Part shown: positions 25,920 to 32,814 of the stretch, in pieces | Position numbering within the stretch: position 1 is the stretch's first letter | Layout: the number at the start of each line of letters is the position of its first letter | DNA from: Mycobacterium sp. MBM | GTDB taxonomy: Bacteria; Actinomycetota; Actinomycetes; Mycobacteriales; Mycobacteriaceae | Direction of reading: 5' to 3' | NCBI GenBank assembly: GCA_021648845.1 | Contig: JAKJHY010000041.1 | Location: 1-36,202 of the forward strand | DNA length: 36,202 nt | Notes under the pieces: generated by a model | Database searches by the model: none | What the model saw: only the letters and a program-made list of their open reading frames with translations | What the model was told of the DNA's origin: nothing | Made by a program: the position numbers and the translations under genes

Positions 25920-26040
25920 GATCACCTACCAGGTGAGGACGGATGCTGAATCGCAACATACAACGCGGCTACCGCCCAGCGTTGCGTTGTCGCAAATTTC
26001 GCGGAAACGGAGCCTCAGCCGGCTTCCGGGGAACATTGCT

Positions 26041-26086
26041 TGGTGGGGCGGGCGGGGCTCGAACCCGCGACCAAGGGATTATGAGT
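26041..26086 (-). repeat. tRNA 3'-half remnant (CAU anticodon), att core copy 1; left end of island
   Basis: Read on the minus strand, this is the anticodon loop (CTCATAA), the 3' side of the anticodon stem, a variable loop, a full T-arm (stem GCGGG/CCCGC around TTCGAGC), seven acceptor bases, discriminator A and encoded CCA. The 5' half is absent: the DNA before the anticodon loop does not fit a tRNA. A tRNA 3' half without its 5' half is the signature of the attachment site left by a tRNA-targeting integrase. 26043-26086 is repeated exactly at 31254-31297. The anticodon CAU is that of tRNA-Met or tRNA-Ile2. It does not encode a functional tRNA. Confidence 0.85.
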
Positions 26087-26371
26087 AATTTTTCGGCGGT
26101 CTCCCGACCTCGGGAAACAGGTTAGGCGAAGTCCATCAATCAGCTGTCAAACAACGTTTTTGAGCGGTGCTGGTTCGCCTCCGGTTCGGCCCCGATTCGC
26201 CCAAGATTCGCCCCCGGTCGCCGCGTTCGCGCCGCGACGAGATTTACTGAAGCGTGGTAGCTACGGCGCGCCGAGGCGGGTGGCGGGCTAGCCCTGCCCG
26301 TCACCCTTGTCCTTCCCACTGACGGCGGGTTGGTGTAGGAGTGGCCCAGGACAGGCCCCACAGCGAGTGAA
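26087..26371. other. att-flanking region of cassette 1
   Basis: 26087-26265 is clearly similar to 31298-31465 next to the second att core, including a shared segment GACCTCGGGAAACAGGTTA. It holds a palindrome TCCCGA-CC-TCGGGA (26102-26115) close to the core, possibly an integrase or excisionase site. From about 26266 the two copies diverge. Here there are about 100 bp with an in-frame stop (TAG 26336) in place of the N-terminal coding region that copy 2 has. Confidence 0.7.
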
Positions 26372-27298
26372 TTGGCAACACACGCAGCCAGAAGAAAGCA
26401 CGATTCTGTCAGTACGCGCCAATATGCTGAGTACGTGTCTGATGTCGACCCCAAGAAGGTGTTCGTAGTACACGGCCGCAATGCGGCCGCGCGCGATGCG
26501 ATGTTCACGTTTCTCCGTGCGATCGGGCTGGAACCGATCGAATGGAGCACCGCGATCACCGCGACGGGTTCAGCTGCGCCGTTCATCGGGCAAGCCCTGG
26601 ACGCGGCGTTCGCGATGGCCAAAGCCGTCGTGGTCCTGCTGACGCCCGACGATATTGCTTATCTTCGGCCCGAGTACGCCAGTGGGGAACACGACCCGGA
26701 GACAGAGGCGAAGGGCCAAGCGCGACCCAACGTACTGTTTGAGGCGGGCATGGCGCTCGGGCACCACCCGGCCAGGACAATCCTTGTCGAGCTGGGCTCG
26801 CTTCGACCGTTCAGCGACGTGGCCGGTCGGCACGCTATCCGCATGGACGACTCTGCCCCCAAGCGCAACGAACTCGCCAACCGTCTGCGGAACGCGGGCT
26901 GCGCGGTCGACACGTCAAACACGGATTGGCTCAGCGCAGGCAACTTCACCCCGCCCGCAGATCCAAGCGGCCCGATGGGGCGCAGGGTGCCTAGTAACAC
27001 CTCTAAACGCCAGCGGCACTTGGATGCGAGGTACTGGGCCGGTTCGTCCGGTAAGGGGCAAATCAAGCTGACGAACGTTGGACCGGACGACGTGTTCGAT
27101 CTCTCGTCGCCGAATGAGCATGAGTTTCACGGCCACCTCGATGAGCTTGAGCTGGCAAGGCTGCCTGCGGGCAAGACAGCAACACTGACATCCCTCAAGG
27201 TGTCGAGTGCACCGGACACGTGGGACTACATAGTAAAGGGGCGCACCGAAAGTGGCGAAGAGTTCACCGAGTCGCTATTCCTTGACTTGAATTCTTAG
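26372..27298 (+). CDS. TIR-like effector protein, copy 1 (CAP12/Pycsar-effector TIR type)
   Basis: The frame from TTG 26372 encodes 308 residues. GTG 26435, just before the domain and behind a TATGCT -10-like element, is an alternative start. Residues about 27-180 form a TIR-like domain of the PF10137 kind: KKVFVVHGRNAAARDAMFTF, AFAMAKAVVVLLTPDD, and RPNVLFEAGMALG with the putative NADase Glu at 124. Residues about 220-308 form a beta-sandwich-like tail ending GEEFTESLFLDLNS. By family, such domains cleave NAD+ or sense cyclic nucleotides in abortive anti-phage systems. No cyclase gene is visible here. It lies 11 bp before the zinc-ribbon gene. Its paralogue at 31497 has an additional N-terminal domain. 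GC content is below that of the backbone. Confidence 0.85.
   Translation: MATHAARRKHDSVSTRQYAEYVSDVDPKKVFVVHGRNAAARDAMFTFLRAIGLEPIEWSTAITATGSAAPFIGQALDAAFAMAKAVVVLLTPDDIAYLRPEYASGEHDPETEAKGQARPNVLFEAGMALGHHPARTILVELGSLRPFSDVAGRHAIRMDDSAPKRNELANRLRNAGCAVDTSNTDWLSAGNFTPPADPSGPMGRRVPSNTSKRQRHLDARYWAGSSGKGQIKLTNVGPDDVFDLSSPNEHEFHGHLDELELARLPAGKTATLTSLKVSSAPDTWDYIVKGRTESGEEFTESLFLDLNS
26423..26428 (+). promoter_or_regulatory. Putative -10 element (TATGCT) for leaderless GTG start of TIR copy 1
   Basis: TATGCT is followed by six bases and then an in-frame GTG at 26435. Mycobacterial -10 boxes (TANNNT) at this distance often give leaderless mRNAs. The same CAATATGCT and six-base spacing to an in-frame GTG is conserved in copy 2 (31929-31941). 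Confidence 0.4.
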
Positions 27299-27309
27299 GG
27301 GGAGCTGCC

Positions 27310-27768
27310 ATGAACATTCCAGTACAAATACCTTTGGACTCAGACGGATTTATGCGGCGTGAATGCCCTAAGTGCACAGGGGAATTCAAGTGGCACGACG
27401 GGCCAACTGAGTCGCGACCCGATGACGCTGTCGATCCGCCCCTCTACTCGTGCCCGCTCTGCGGCGAACAAGCGGCGCAAGACCAGTGGTTTACGCAAGC
27501 CCAGGTCCGGCACTGTCAGGAGGTTGGGCTTTTCTACGCCACCGACGCGTTCAACGACGCGATGAAGAAAGCGACGCGGGGCAGCAAGAACATCAAGTTC
27601 ACTCCGGGCAAGAACACTCAGCCTGCGCCGACTCCGCTTGTTGAGCCCGATGACATGCTTATTATTGAATCGCCCTGCCACCCGTGGGAACCCGTAAAGG
27701 TTCCTGAAGAGCGCGCCGACAGCGGCCCTCTGTTCTGCCTCGTCTGCGGCGAGAGCTACAGGGCCTAG
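27310..27768 (+). CDS. Double zinc-ribbon protein, cassette copy 1
   Basis: This 152-residue protein has two probable zinc sites: CPKC with CPLC (residues about 17-20 and 46-49), and a C-terminal C-x-W...CLVCGE site (PCHPWEPVKVPEERADSGPL followed by FCLVCGESYRA). The Cys/His of CHPW is conserved in the paralogue. A good ribosome site (AGGGGGAG) precedes ATG 27310. It lies between the TIR gene and the membrane protein with gaps of 11 and 13 bp, an obvious operon. I do not recognise a named family. A sensor, adaptor or nucleic-acid-binding role for the TIR effector is inferred only from the constant pairing in both cassettes. Confidence 0.85.
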   Translation: MNIPVQIPLDSDGFMRRECPKCTGEFKWHDGPTESRPDDAVDPPLYSCPLCGEQAAQDQWFTQAQVRHCQEVGLFYATDAFNDAMKKATRGSKNIKFTPGKNTQPAPTPLVEPDDMLIIESPCHPWEPVKVPEERADSGPLFCLVCGESYRA

Positions 27769-27781
27769 AGCGCCCGCTCCG

Positions 27782-28453
27782 ATGCCGTTGCCCGTCGAGA
27801 TCATCGAGAATTCAGACTGGTGGCAGCCTTGGCTGCCTTTTGCAGGCTCTGCTCTCCTGTTTCTTGGGGCGATGTTTACGGTATGGCAGACCAATCGCGC
27901 AGCCGATCGGCGACATATCGAACAACTTGCCACTGTCCGATCAGAAGGCCTGGCCGGACGGGCTGCAGAACGCGTAGACAAGTTCCGCGAGGAAGTCTCA
28001 GCCATCCTTGCGGAACGATGGCCCCTGTCCGACGCGCTTCACGTGTTAGCCGAGGCGGTGGTTCGATACCGCGAGCAATTGAAAGATCCTGACATACCTC
28101 AGCAAGAAAGTCTCGACGCGCTAAACAAGGTGGTAGCTGGCCAGCGATTGCATCTGAATCGCTTCATAGATCTGGTAATCCGAGCGTCGCTCCTGACGAA
28201 CGACGCCGAAACACTCACAACCTTAAAACAGACCCGCGAGACGGCACGGACCAGTTGGAACGACATCAAGGCAGCGACAACGGGACGGTCCGATGCGCTC
28301 GACGTAGAGCATCAGTTCCGCTCAGCGTTCAACAGTAAGCTGACAGAGTTGGAGGCTGCCACTCGGACCCTCGCCACCTCAGACGGCCAACCTAGCCTCG
28401 CTGTCGACGAGCAGCGAGCGAGACGACATTGGTACCTGTTGTGGCTGCGCTAG
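27782..28453 (+). CDS. Membrane-anchored coiled-coil protein, cassette copy 1
   Basis: This 223-residue protein has one N-terminal membrane segment (about residues 15-36, PWLPFAGSALLFLGAMFTVW). A long, charged, mostly helical cytoplasmic part follows (RAADRRHIEQLATVRSEGL and onward) and probably forms a coiled coil or bundle. No catalytic motif is visible. ATG 27782 lies 13 bp after the zinc-ribbon stop. The paralogue in cassette 2 starts the same way (MPLP-EII) but is cut off after a few codons by an IS relic. The 3' end overlaps the antisense integrase remnant by about 62 bp. The function is unknown; a membrane-targeting partner of the TIR protein is plausible. Confidence 0.8.
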   Translation: MPLPVEIIENSDWWQPWLPFAGSALLFLGAMFTVWQTNRAADRRHIEQLATVRSEGLAGRAAERVDKFREEVSAILAERWPLSDALHVLAEAVVRYREQLKDPDIPQQESLDALNKVVAGQRLHLNRFIDLVIRASLLTNDAETLTTLKQTRETARTSWNDIKAATTGRSDALDVEHQFRSAFNSKLTELEAATRTLATSDGQPSLAVDEQRARRHWYLLWLR

Positions 28454-28543
28454 TGCGTACGGTCGGCTCGGGCAGTGTGTTGAGCGCGCCGCCGTCCTGC
28501 TCTGGGATGTAGTCGCCGTAGGTGTCGAGCGTCAGGGTGAAAG
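28392..28543 (-). pseudogene. 3' fragment of a tyrosine integrase gene, split by IS3 element
   Basis: The minus strand reads F-TLTLDTYGDYIPEQDGG, then ALNTLPEPTVRT and about 20 more residues to TAG at 28392. TLDTYGDY holds the nucleophilic Tyr of tyrosine recombinases, and the ending resembles actinobacterial phage and island integrases. Across the IS, the frame joins perfectly to KWLGHST encoded at 29906-29927. The 5' three quarters of the gene are missing. Its 3' end overlaps the convergent membrane-protein gene. The active protein is lost, so the element is immobile by its own means. Confidence 0.85.
28541..28543 (+). repeat. 3-bp target duplication AAG (left copy) of IS3 element A
   Basis: AAG abuts the left inverted repeat, and the same AAG follows the right end at 29906-29908. 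Three-bp duplications are usual for IS3-family elements. Removing one copy restores the integrase frame. Confidence 0.8.
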
Positions 28544-28559
28544 TGAAGCCTCCCGGGTT

Positions 28560-29474
28560 TCATGCACCCTCGGGGTTCTGTGAGCCGGCCGATCGGTCGG
28601 TCACGAGTTCGGAATAGTAACGGGCCTCGGCTTCGGCGGGTGGAATGCGTCCGAGCCGGTGCATGAGCCGCTGCTGGTTGAACCAGGCGACGTAGTCGGC
28701 GGTGATGTATTCGACGTCGCCCAAGGTGTGCAGCGGCCCACGGCGGAACGGGGAGTCTGCCCGGATGCACTCGTTCTTGTACAGCCCGATGGTGGTCTCG
28801 GCCAACGCGTTATCGTAGGCATCCCCGACACTGCCGACCGATGGACGCAATCCTGAAAGACTCAGCGTCTCACCAAATCTCACACTCGTGTACTGACTGC
28901 CTGCGTCGCTGTGGTGGATGCCGTCCTCGATCGGATGGCCTTGGCGCCGGCGGAGTGCGGCGGCCTGGCGGATCGCGGATTCGACGAAGCGGGTGTGCTT
29001 GGAGCCCGAGGCCTCCCAGCCCACGATCGACCCGGCGTAGGCGTCGATGACGAACGCCACGTAGACGAAGATCCCGGTCACCAACTTCACGTAGGTGAAG
29101 TCGGCCACCAGCAGCGCGTTGGGGGCAGCCACCCCGAACTGGCGGTCCACCAGATCCGGTGGCCGCACCGCGGCCGGGTCCGGGATCGTGGTGCGGACCT
29201 TCTTCTGGCGCCGGACGCCCTGCCAGCCGTTGGCCCGCATCAACCGTTCCACCGTGGACTTGGCCACCGGGATGCCCTCGCGCTGCAGATGGGCCCACAT
29301 CTTCAACGACCCGTACAGCGACTCCGGCCGGCGGCGGCCCAGGGCGTCAGGCTCGTAGCAGCCGGCCAGGATCTCGGTGATCGTGGCGTCCCACAGGGCC
29401 CGCTTCGACGGGGCGCGCGTGGCCCAGGCGTAGAACGTTCGCGGGGCGATGGACACCCCGTGCTCGGTGAGCAC
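28560..29474 (-). CDS. IS3 family transposase OrfB (DDE integrase domain), element A
   Basis: This is the rve-type DDE transposase: first Asp in VADFTYVKL, second in IHHSDAGSQYTS, Glu in NALAETTIGLYKNE, with an HTH_21-like N-terminal part. The same frame stays open upstream to about 29580 (including FIASHRDRFGVAPICRVLTE). That frame is -1 relative to OrfA, so the native product is probably an OrfAB fusion made by -1 ribosomal frameshifting near TTTCTT (about 29574-29579). The 29474 boundary is only the first in-frame start codon. Confidence 0.9.
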   Translation of the reverse strand: MLTEHGVSIAPRTFYAWATRAPSKRALWDATITEILAGCYEPDALGRRRPESLYGSLKMWAHLQREGIPVAKSTVERLMRANGWQGVRRQKKVRTTIPDPAAVRPPDLVDRQFGVAAPNALLVADFTYVKLVTGIFVYVAFVIDAYAGSIVGWEASGSKHTRFVESAIRQAAALRRRQGHPIEDGIHHSDAGSQYTSVRFGETLSLSGLRPSVGSVGDAYDNALAETTIGLYKNECIRADSPFRRGPLHTLGDVEYITADYVAWFNQQRLMHRLGRIPPAEAEARYYSELVTDRSAGSQNPEGA

Positions 29475-29539
29475 GCGGCAGATCGGAGCGACCCCGAAAC
29501 GGTCCCGGTGACTGGCGATGAACGCACAGACCGTGGCGG

Positions 29540-29854
29540 TCAGCGGCGGTTGCGCGGGTCGCTCTCCCGCGCGAAGAAAGTCGTTGCCGCCTTGAGGATT
29601 TCGATGGTCTGTTCCAGCTCGGCGTTACGCCGCTTCAGCGCCCGGATCTCCGCAGCTGCCGCGCTGGGCACCCCGTCACGCTCACCATCGTCGACCTGAT
29701 GCTGACGGATCCAGTTGCGCAGGGTCTCCGCCGTCATGCCCAACCGCTTGGACACCGCGGTGATCGCCGCCCACTCACTCGGATAGTCCTCACGGTGATC
29801 CAGCACCAGACGCACAGCCCTGGCGCGGGTCTCCGGGTCGTACTTGCTCGCCAC
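29540..29854 (-). CDS. IS3 family transposase OrfA (HTH), element A
   Basis: The protein has about 104 residues from GTG 29854, with GGAAGG eight nt upstream; a longer frame to 29890 is less likely. It has the OrfA helix-turn-helix (KYDPETRARAVRLVLDHRED, SKRLGMTAETLRNWIRQHQ) and a C-terminal leucine-zipper-like helix (IRALKRRNAELEQTIEIL). It ends inside the overlap with OrfB. Confidence 0.88.
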   Translation of the reverse strand: MASKYDPETRARAVRLVLDHREDYPSEWAAITAVSKRLGMTAETLRNWIRQHQVDDGERDGVPSAAAAEIRALKRRNAELEQTIEILKAATTFFARESDPRNRR

Positions 29855-29905
29855 GATATGCACCTTCCCAAGAAGAGAGGTGCGCATCAAACGCGGGAGG
29901 CTTCA

Positions 29906-29927
29906 AAGTGCTGTGGCCCAACCACTT
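29906..29927 (-). pseudogene. Internal fragment of the tyrosine integrase (box III LGHS)
   Basis: These 22 bp between the two IS3 elements encode KWLGHST on the minus strand, the conserved LGH box of tyrosine recombinases. They continue in frame into the fragment at 28392-28543 once IS A and one target duplication are removed. Everything further upstream of the integrase is replaced by IS B. Confidence 0.8.
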
Positions 29928-29967
29928 GGGACTGCCCCGGGTTCAGTTGACTCGCGGGGTGTGAATT

Positions 29968-30834
29968 TCAGGCCGCGGTTGCGACTGGTGTGTGGAGCAG
30001 TTCGAACTCTATCGGGGTGAGCTTGCCGAGGGCGCGTTGGCGCCGGCGGCGGTGGTAGGTCCGCTCGATCCAGGTCACGATCGCCAGCCGGAGTTCGGCT
30101 CGGGTGGCCCAGCGTCGCCGGTCAAGTACGTTGCGTTGCAGCAAGGCGAAGAACGACTCCATAGCGGCGTTGTCCCCGCAGGCACCGACGCGGCCCATCG
30201 ATCCGTGTAATCCGTTGTGCGACAGCGCGTGGACGAATTTTCGTGACCGAAATTGACTGCCCCTGTCGGAGTGGACGATGGTCGCGACGGGTGAGCGTAG
30301 CGCCACGGCGTTCTGCAGGGCACTCACCGCGAGCGAGGACTTCATTCGGGAGTCGATCGAGTAGCCCACGATCCGGTTGGAGTAGACGTCTTTGAGGGCG
30401 CAGAGGTAGAGCTTGCCTTCGTCGGTGCGATGCTCGGTGATATCGGCCAGCCAGACCTGGTTGGGAGCGTTGGCGCTGAACTGCCGTTGCACGAGGTCGT
30501 CATGCACGGGCGGTCCGGATCGACGGTTCAGTCCGCGCTTCTTGGCGAAGATCGACCAGATCCGTTCCTGGGAACACAGCCGCGCAACCCGGTTCTCGCC
30601 GGCGACGATCCCGCGGCTGGGCAACTCATCAGCGATGAACCGATAGCCGAATGCGGGGTCATCGGCGTGGATGTCGCGGGCAGCGTTGATCAGGTGTGCG
30701 TCATCCCAATCCCGCTGTGATAGAGGTGCTTTGCGCCATCTGTAGAACGCCTGGGTGGAGAAACCCAGGACCCGGCAGGTCACCGTGACGGGCACGCCGT
30801 CAGCGGCAAGGTCGAGGACCAGCGGGTACATCAT
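29968..30834 (-). CDS. IS3 family transposase OrfB, element B
   Basis: This 288-residue DDE integrase-type transposase has its first Asp in VWLADITEHRTDEGKL, second in IVHSDRGSQFRS, and Glu in GDNAAMESFFALLQRNVL. The N-terminal HTH_21 region reads DDPAFGYRFIADELPSRGI. The ATG 30834 overlaps the OrfA stop as ATGA, so expression is by translational coupling instead of the frameshift type seen in element A. It looks intact. Confidence 0.9.
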   Translation of the reverse strand: MMYPLVLDLAADGVPVTVTCRVLGFSTQAFYRWRKAPLSQRDWDDAHLINAARDIHADDPAFGYRFIADELPSRGIVAGENRVARLCSQERIWSIFAKKRGLNRRSGPPVHDDLVQRQFSANAPNQVWLADITEHRTDEGKLYLCALKDVYSNRIVGYSIDSRMKSSLAVSALQNAVALRSPVATIVHSDRGSQFRSRKFVHALSHNGLHGSMGRVGACGDNAAMESFFALLQRNVLDRRRWATRAELRLAIVTWIERTYHRRRRQRALGKLTPIEFELLHTPVATAA

Positions 30835-31127
30835 TTTGGGTTGGCATCCCGGGACAAATAGCCGACCGCGCGGCGCATCACCTCGGCCTCCTGCTCGAGG
30901 AGTTTGATCCGTTTGTGTGCCTCGCGCAGCTGCGCGGCCATGTCGTCAGCATGGGCCGGTGACGCGGGCTGGCCGCGGCCTTCCTCACGGTCGGCGATCT
31001 TGAGCCAGCGGTGCAGGCAGGCCTCCGAGATGCCGAAGTCTTTCGCGATCTGGCGCAGCGGCGCCTCGCCCTTGCGGGCCACGGCGATGACGTCGGCACG
31101 GAACTCGGCAGGAAACGGTGTCGGCAC
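30831..31127 (-). CDS. IS3 family transposase OrfA, element B
   Basis: The 98-residue protein has an HTH (FPAEFRADVIAVARKG, then QIAKDFGISEACLHRWLKIA) and a C-terminal helical zipper (REAHKRIKLLEQEAEVMRRA). It ends in an ATGA overlap with OrfB. Confidence 0.9.
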   Translation of the reverse strand: MPTPFPAEFRADVIAVARKGEAPLRQIAKDFGISEACLHRWLKIADREEGRGQPASPAHADDMAAQLREAHKRIKLLEQEAEVMRRAVGYLSRDANPK

Positions 31128-31194
31128 GAGATTGATCCTTCCAGCAAGGACGAATCCTCACAGGTCAGGAGTCAACCAAACTGGGGGCAGTCCC

Positions 31195-31253
31195 CGTCAA
31201 CCATCAGCCGGAATAGAAATGTCACCCATCAACCGAGGTAATACACAGCTATT
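31195..31253. other. Spacer between IS B and the second att core
   Basis: There is no gene here. The motif CATCA-rCC appears twice (ACCATCAGCC and CCCATCAACC on the plus strand, around GGAATAGAAATG), which resembles the repeated end of an IS21- or IS481-like element. This is tentative. No integrase coding sequence continues here. Confidence 0.35.
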
Positions 31254-31297
31254 GTGGGGCGGGCGGGGCTCGAACCCGCGACCAAGGGATTATGAGT
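31254..31297 (-). repeat. tRNA 3'-half remnant, att core copy 2 (internal junction)
   Basis: This is an exact 44-bp copy of 26043-26086: anticodon loop CTCATAA, T-arm and acceptor 3' strand. The encoded CCA has decayed to CAA. The flank to 31465 is similar to that of copy 1, including GACCTCGGGAAACAGGTTA. It marks the boundary between two tandem elements that used the same tRNA target. Confidence 0.85.
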
Positions 31298-31496
31298 TAT
31301 TTTTCGGGGGTCTCTCGACCTCGGGAAACAGGTTAACCGAAGACCATCAATCGACTGCAAGTCAGCGGTTTTGAGTGTTGCTGGTACGTCTCCGGTTCGG
31401 TCCCGATTCGGCCCCGGCCGCCGTGTTCGCGCCGCGACGAAATGTGCCGAGACATGTTAGCTACGAGGCTGCCGACGCACCGATACCATCCCATTT
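31298..31496. other. att-flanking and upstream region of cassette 2
   Basis: 31298-31465 is the diverged counterpart of 26087-26265. The palindrome near the core is imperfect here (TCTCGA-CC-TCGGGA, 31313-31326). The rest is the promoter region of the TIR copy 2 gene. I see no separate gene. Confidence 0.6.
31484..31489 (+). promoter_or_regulatory. Putative -10 element (TACCAT) for leaderless start of TIR copy 2
   Basis: TACCAT (TANNNT type) is followed by seven bases and then GTG 31497, the first codon of the long frame. No ribosome-binding site is seen before the GTG. This arrangement is typical of leaderless mycobacterial transcripts. Confidence 0.45.
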
Positions 31497-32810
31497 GTGG
31501 CTTTTGATGGAGGTTGGGAACTCACGCATGCCGAAGAACGGACTTACGTGCTGTCCCACCAGCTCGACTACGACGCAAAGAACGTCAGGATCGTCGCGCT
31601 CACTCGGACCACCGGCAAGCCCGGTGGACATTCGGGAACGACGGAAGAGCTCCCCGTACGCGAAGATGCTGTCGTCACCGCCGGGTCAGAGCTTTTAGTT
31701 GATCTGGCGCCCGCCTGGCAAGACGCACCGTTGCCATTTCGGCTGAAGATTGTCTGGCACGACATGTACGGGGAACTGTTCCATGCGACGCCGGAAGTGC
31801 CGAGGCCTAATCGACCGCCGCGTACCAGGCCTGATCTCCGGTCACCCATACCGCCTGGGTTCGCGGCTCGGGCGGCCCAGCTTGCGTCGCGAGCGGGTAA
31901 ATCAACCGACTCTGTCGGTGCGCACCAATATGCTGTGCCTGTGCCAGTAGTAAATCCAAAGAAAGTCTTCGTCGTCGTGGGTCGTAACACGGCGGCCAGC
32001 GACTCGATGTTCAGTTTTCTGCGCGCGATCGGTCTCGATCCGATCGAGTGGAGCGAAGCGGTGGGGTTGACCGGCTCTGGCAGCCCATACATTGGTCAAG
32101 CACTGGATGCGGCCTTCGCGACCGCCCAGGCGTTCGTTGTCTTGATGACGCCGGATGACCAGGCGCAACTCTTGCGAGAGTTCGCGAGCGACGACAACGA
32201 TCCCGAATTGGTGCCGAAGGGGCAAGCACGACCAAATGTCCTCTTTGAGGCCGGCATGGCGCTGGGGCGCCATCCGGATCGAACTATTCTTGTGGAACTT
32301 GGCTCGCTCCGGCCGTTCAGTGATGTTGCTGGACGGCACACCGTACGGCTGGACAATTCTGCGCCTAAGCGAAATGAACTAGCCAGCCGGCTGAGAACTG
32401 CCGGGTGTGACGTCAACACGTCGGGCAACGACTGGTATCGGGCTGGTGACTTTACGCCCCCAAAAGCCTCTAGCGGCCCGCTACCAACGGGCCGCAGGCT
32501 TCCGAGTAGCACCAAGCCGCGCAAGAATCATTTGGATGCGCGTGTCTTGCACCGTAGTTCAGGCTCAGATCGACTGCAGCTCATAAATGTTGGGACGGAC
32601 GATGTGTACGAACTCAGGTCCCCCAATGCCGACCAGCTCCAAGGTCGACTGGACGGTTTTCCGATTCAGCGGCTGCCGGCGGGGAAGTCGATAAATCTGA
32701 ACTTGATCCAGGTATGGGGTACGCAGAACACCTTCGATCTGACTGTCGAGGGTCGCACCGAGGACGGCGAGACATTCAGCGAATCACTGTTTCTCGACCT
32801 GAACGGCTGA
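31497..32810 (+). CDS. TIR-like effector protein, copy 2, with extra N-terminal beta domain
   Basis: The protein has 437 residues. An N-terminal beta-rich domain (about 1-102; YVLSHQLDYDAKNVRIVAL, FRLKIVWHDMYGELFHATPE) is absent from copy 1. A Pro/Arg linker and a short helix follow, with helix similarity to copy 1. The TIR-like domain is about 154-305 (KKVFVVVGRNTAASDSMFSF, TAQAFVVLMTPDD, RPNVLFEAGMALG with Glu 251). A C-terminal beta-sandwich (about 345-437) ends EDGETFSESLFLDLNG. PF10137-type TIR domains serve as effectors in bacterial immunity. An internal GTG at 31941 behind TATGCT could give a short form equal to copy 1. The zinc-ribbon gene follows after four bp. Confidence 0.88.
   Translation: MAFDGGWELTHAEERTYVLSHQLDYDAKNVRIVALTRTTGKPGGHSGTTEELPVREDAVVTAGSELLVDLAPAWQDAPLPFRLKIVWHDMYGELFHATPEVPRPNRPPRTRPDLRSPIPPGFAARAAQLASRAGKSTDSVGAHQYAVPVPVVNPKKVFVVVGRNTAASDSMFSFLRAIGLDPIEWSEAVGLTGSGSPYIGQALDAAFATAQAFVVLMTPDDQAQLLREFASDDNDPELVPKGQARPNVLFEAGMALGRHPDRTILVELGSLRPFSDVAGRHTVRLDNSAPKRNELASRLRTAGCDVNTSGNDWYRAGDFTPPKASSGPLPTGRRLPSSTKPRKNHLDARVLHRSSGSDRLQLINVGTDDVYELRSPNADQLQGRLDGFPIQRLPAGKSINLNLIQVWGTQNTFDLTVEGRTEDGETFSESLFLDLNG
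31929..31934 (+). promoter_or_regulatory. Conserved internal -10-like element in TIR copy 2
   Basis: TATGCT lies six bases before in-frame GTG 31941, exactly as in copy 1 at 26423. It would express a TIR-plus-tail form without the N-terminal domain. The evidence is conservation between two copies only. Confidence 0.35.
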
Positions 32811-32814
32811 GTAA

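Larger units (their letters stand above)
28544..29905 (-). mobile_element. IS3-family insertion sequence A (1362 bp), complete
   Basis: Terminal inverted repeats of about 22 bp with two mismatches (left TGAAGCCTCCCGGGTTTCAT) bound two overlapping transposase frames. A 3-bp AAG duplication flanks the element. It inserted in a tyrosine integrase gene between the conserved LGHST and TLDTY motifs. Confidence 0.9.
29928..31194 (-). mobile_element. IS3-family insertion sequence B (1267 bp), without target duplication
   Basis: Terminal repeats 29928-29953 and 31169-31194 share GGGACTGCCCC-N2-GTT-N2-GTTGACTC. The element holds OrfA and OrfB with an ATGA overlap. Flanking trinucleotides differ (CTT and CGT), so there is no duplication. 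With the missing integrase 5' part on its right side, this suggests an adjacent deletion or recombination after insertion. A decayed relative sits at 33328-33723. Confidence 0.85.

Noticed and set aside
26041..26086. Functional tRNA gene
   Set aside because: Only the 3' half is present. The bases before the anticodon loop do not form the anticodon stem, D-arm or acceptor 5' strand.
28454..28543. Empty intergenic spacer before IS A
   Set aside because: The minus strand encodes the tyrosine integrase C-terminus in frame with the LGHST codons beyond the IS, so it is a gene remnant.
31375..31698. A 107-codon plus-strand frame spanning the start of TIR copy 2
   Set aside because: It overlaps the att flank and the better-supported TIR frame, and has no homologous counterpart in cassette 1.
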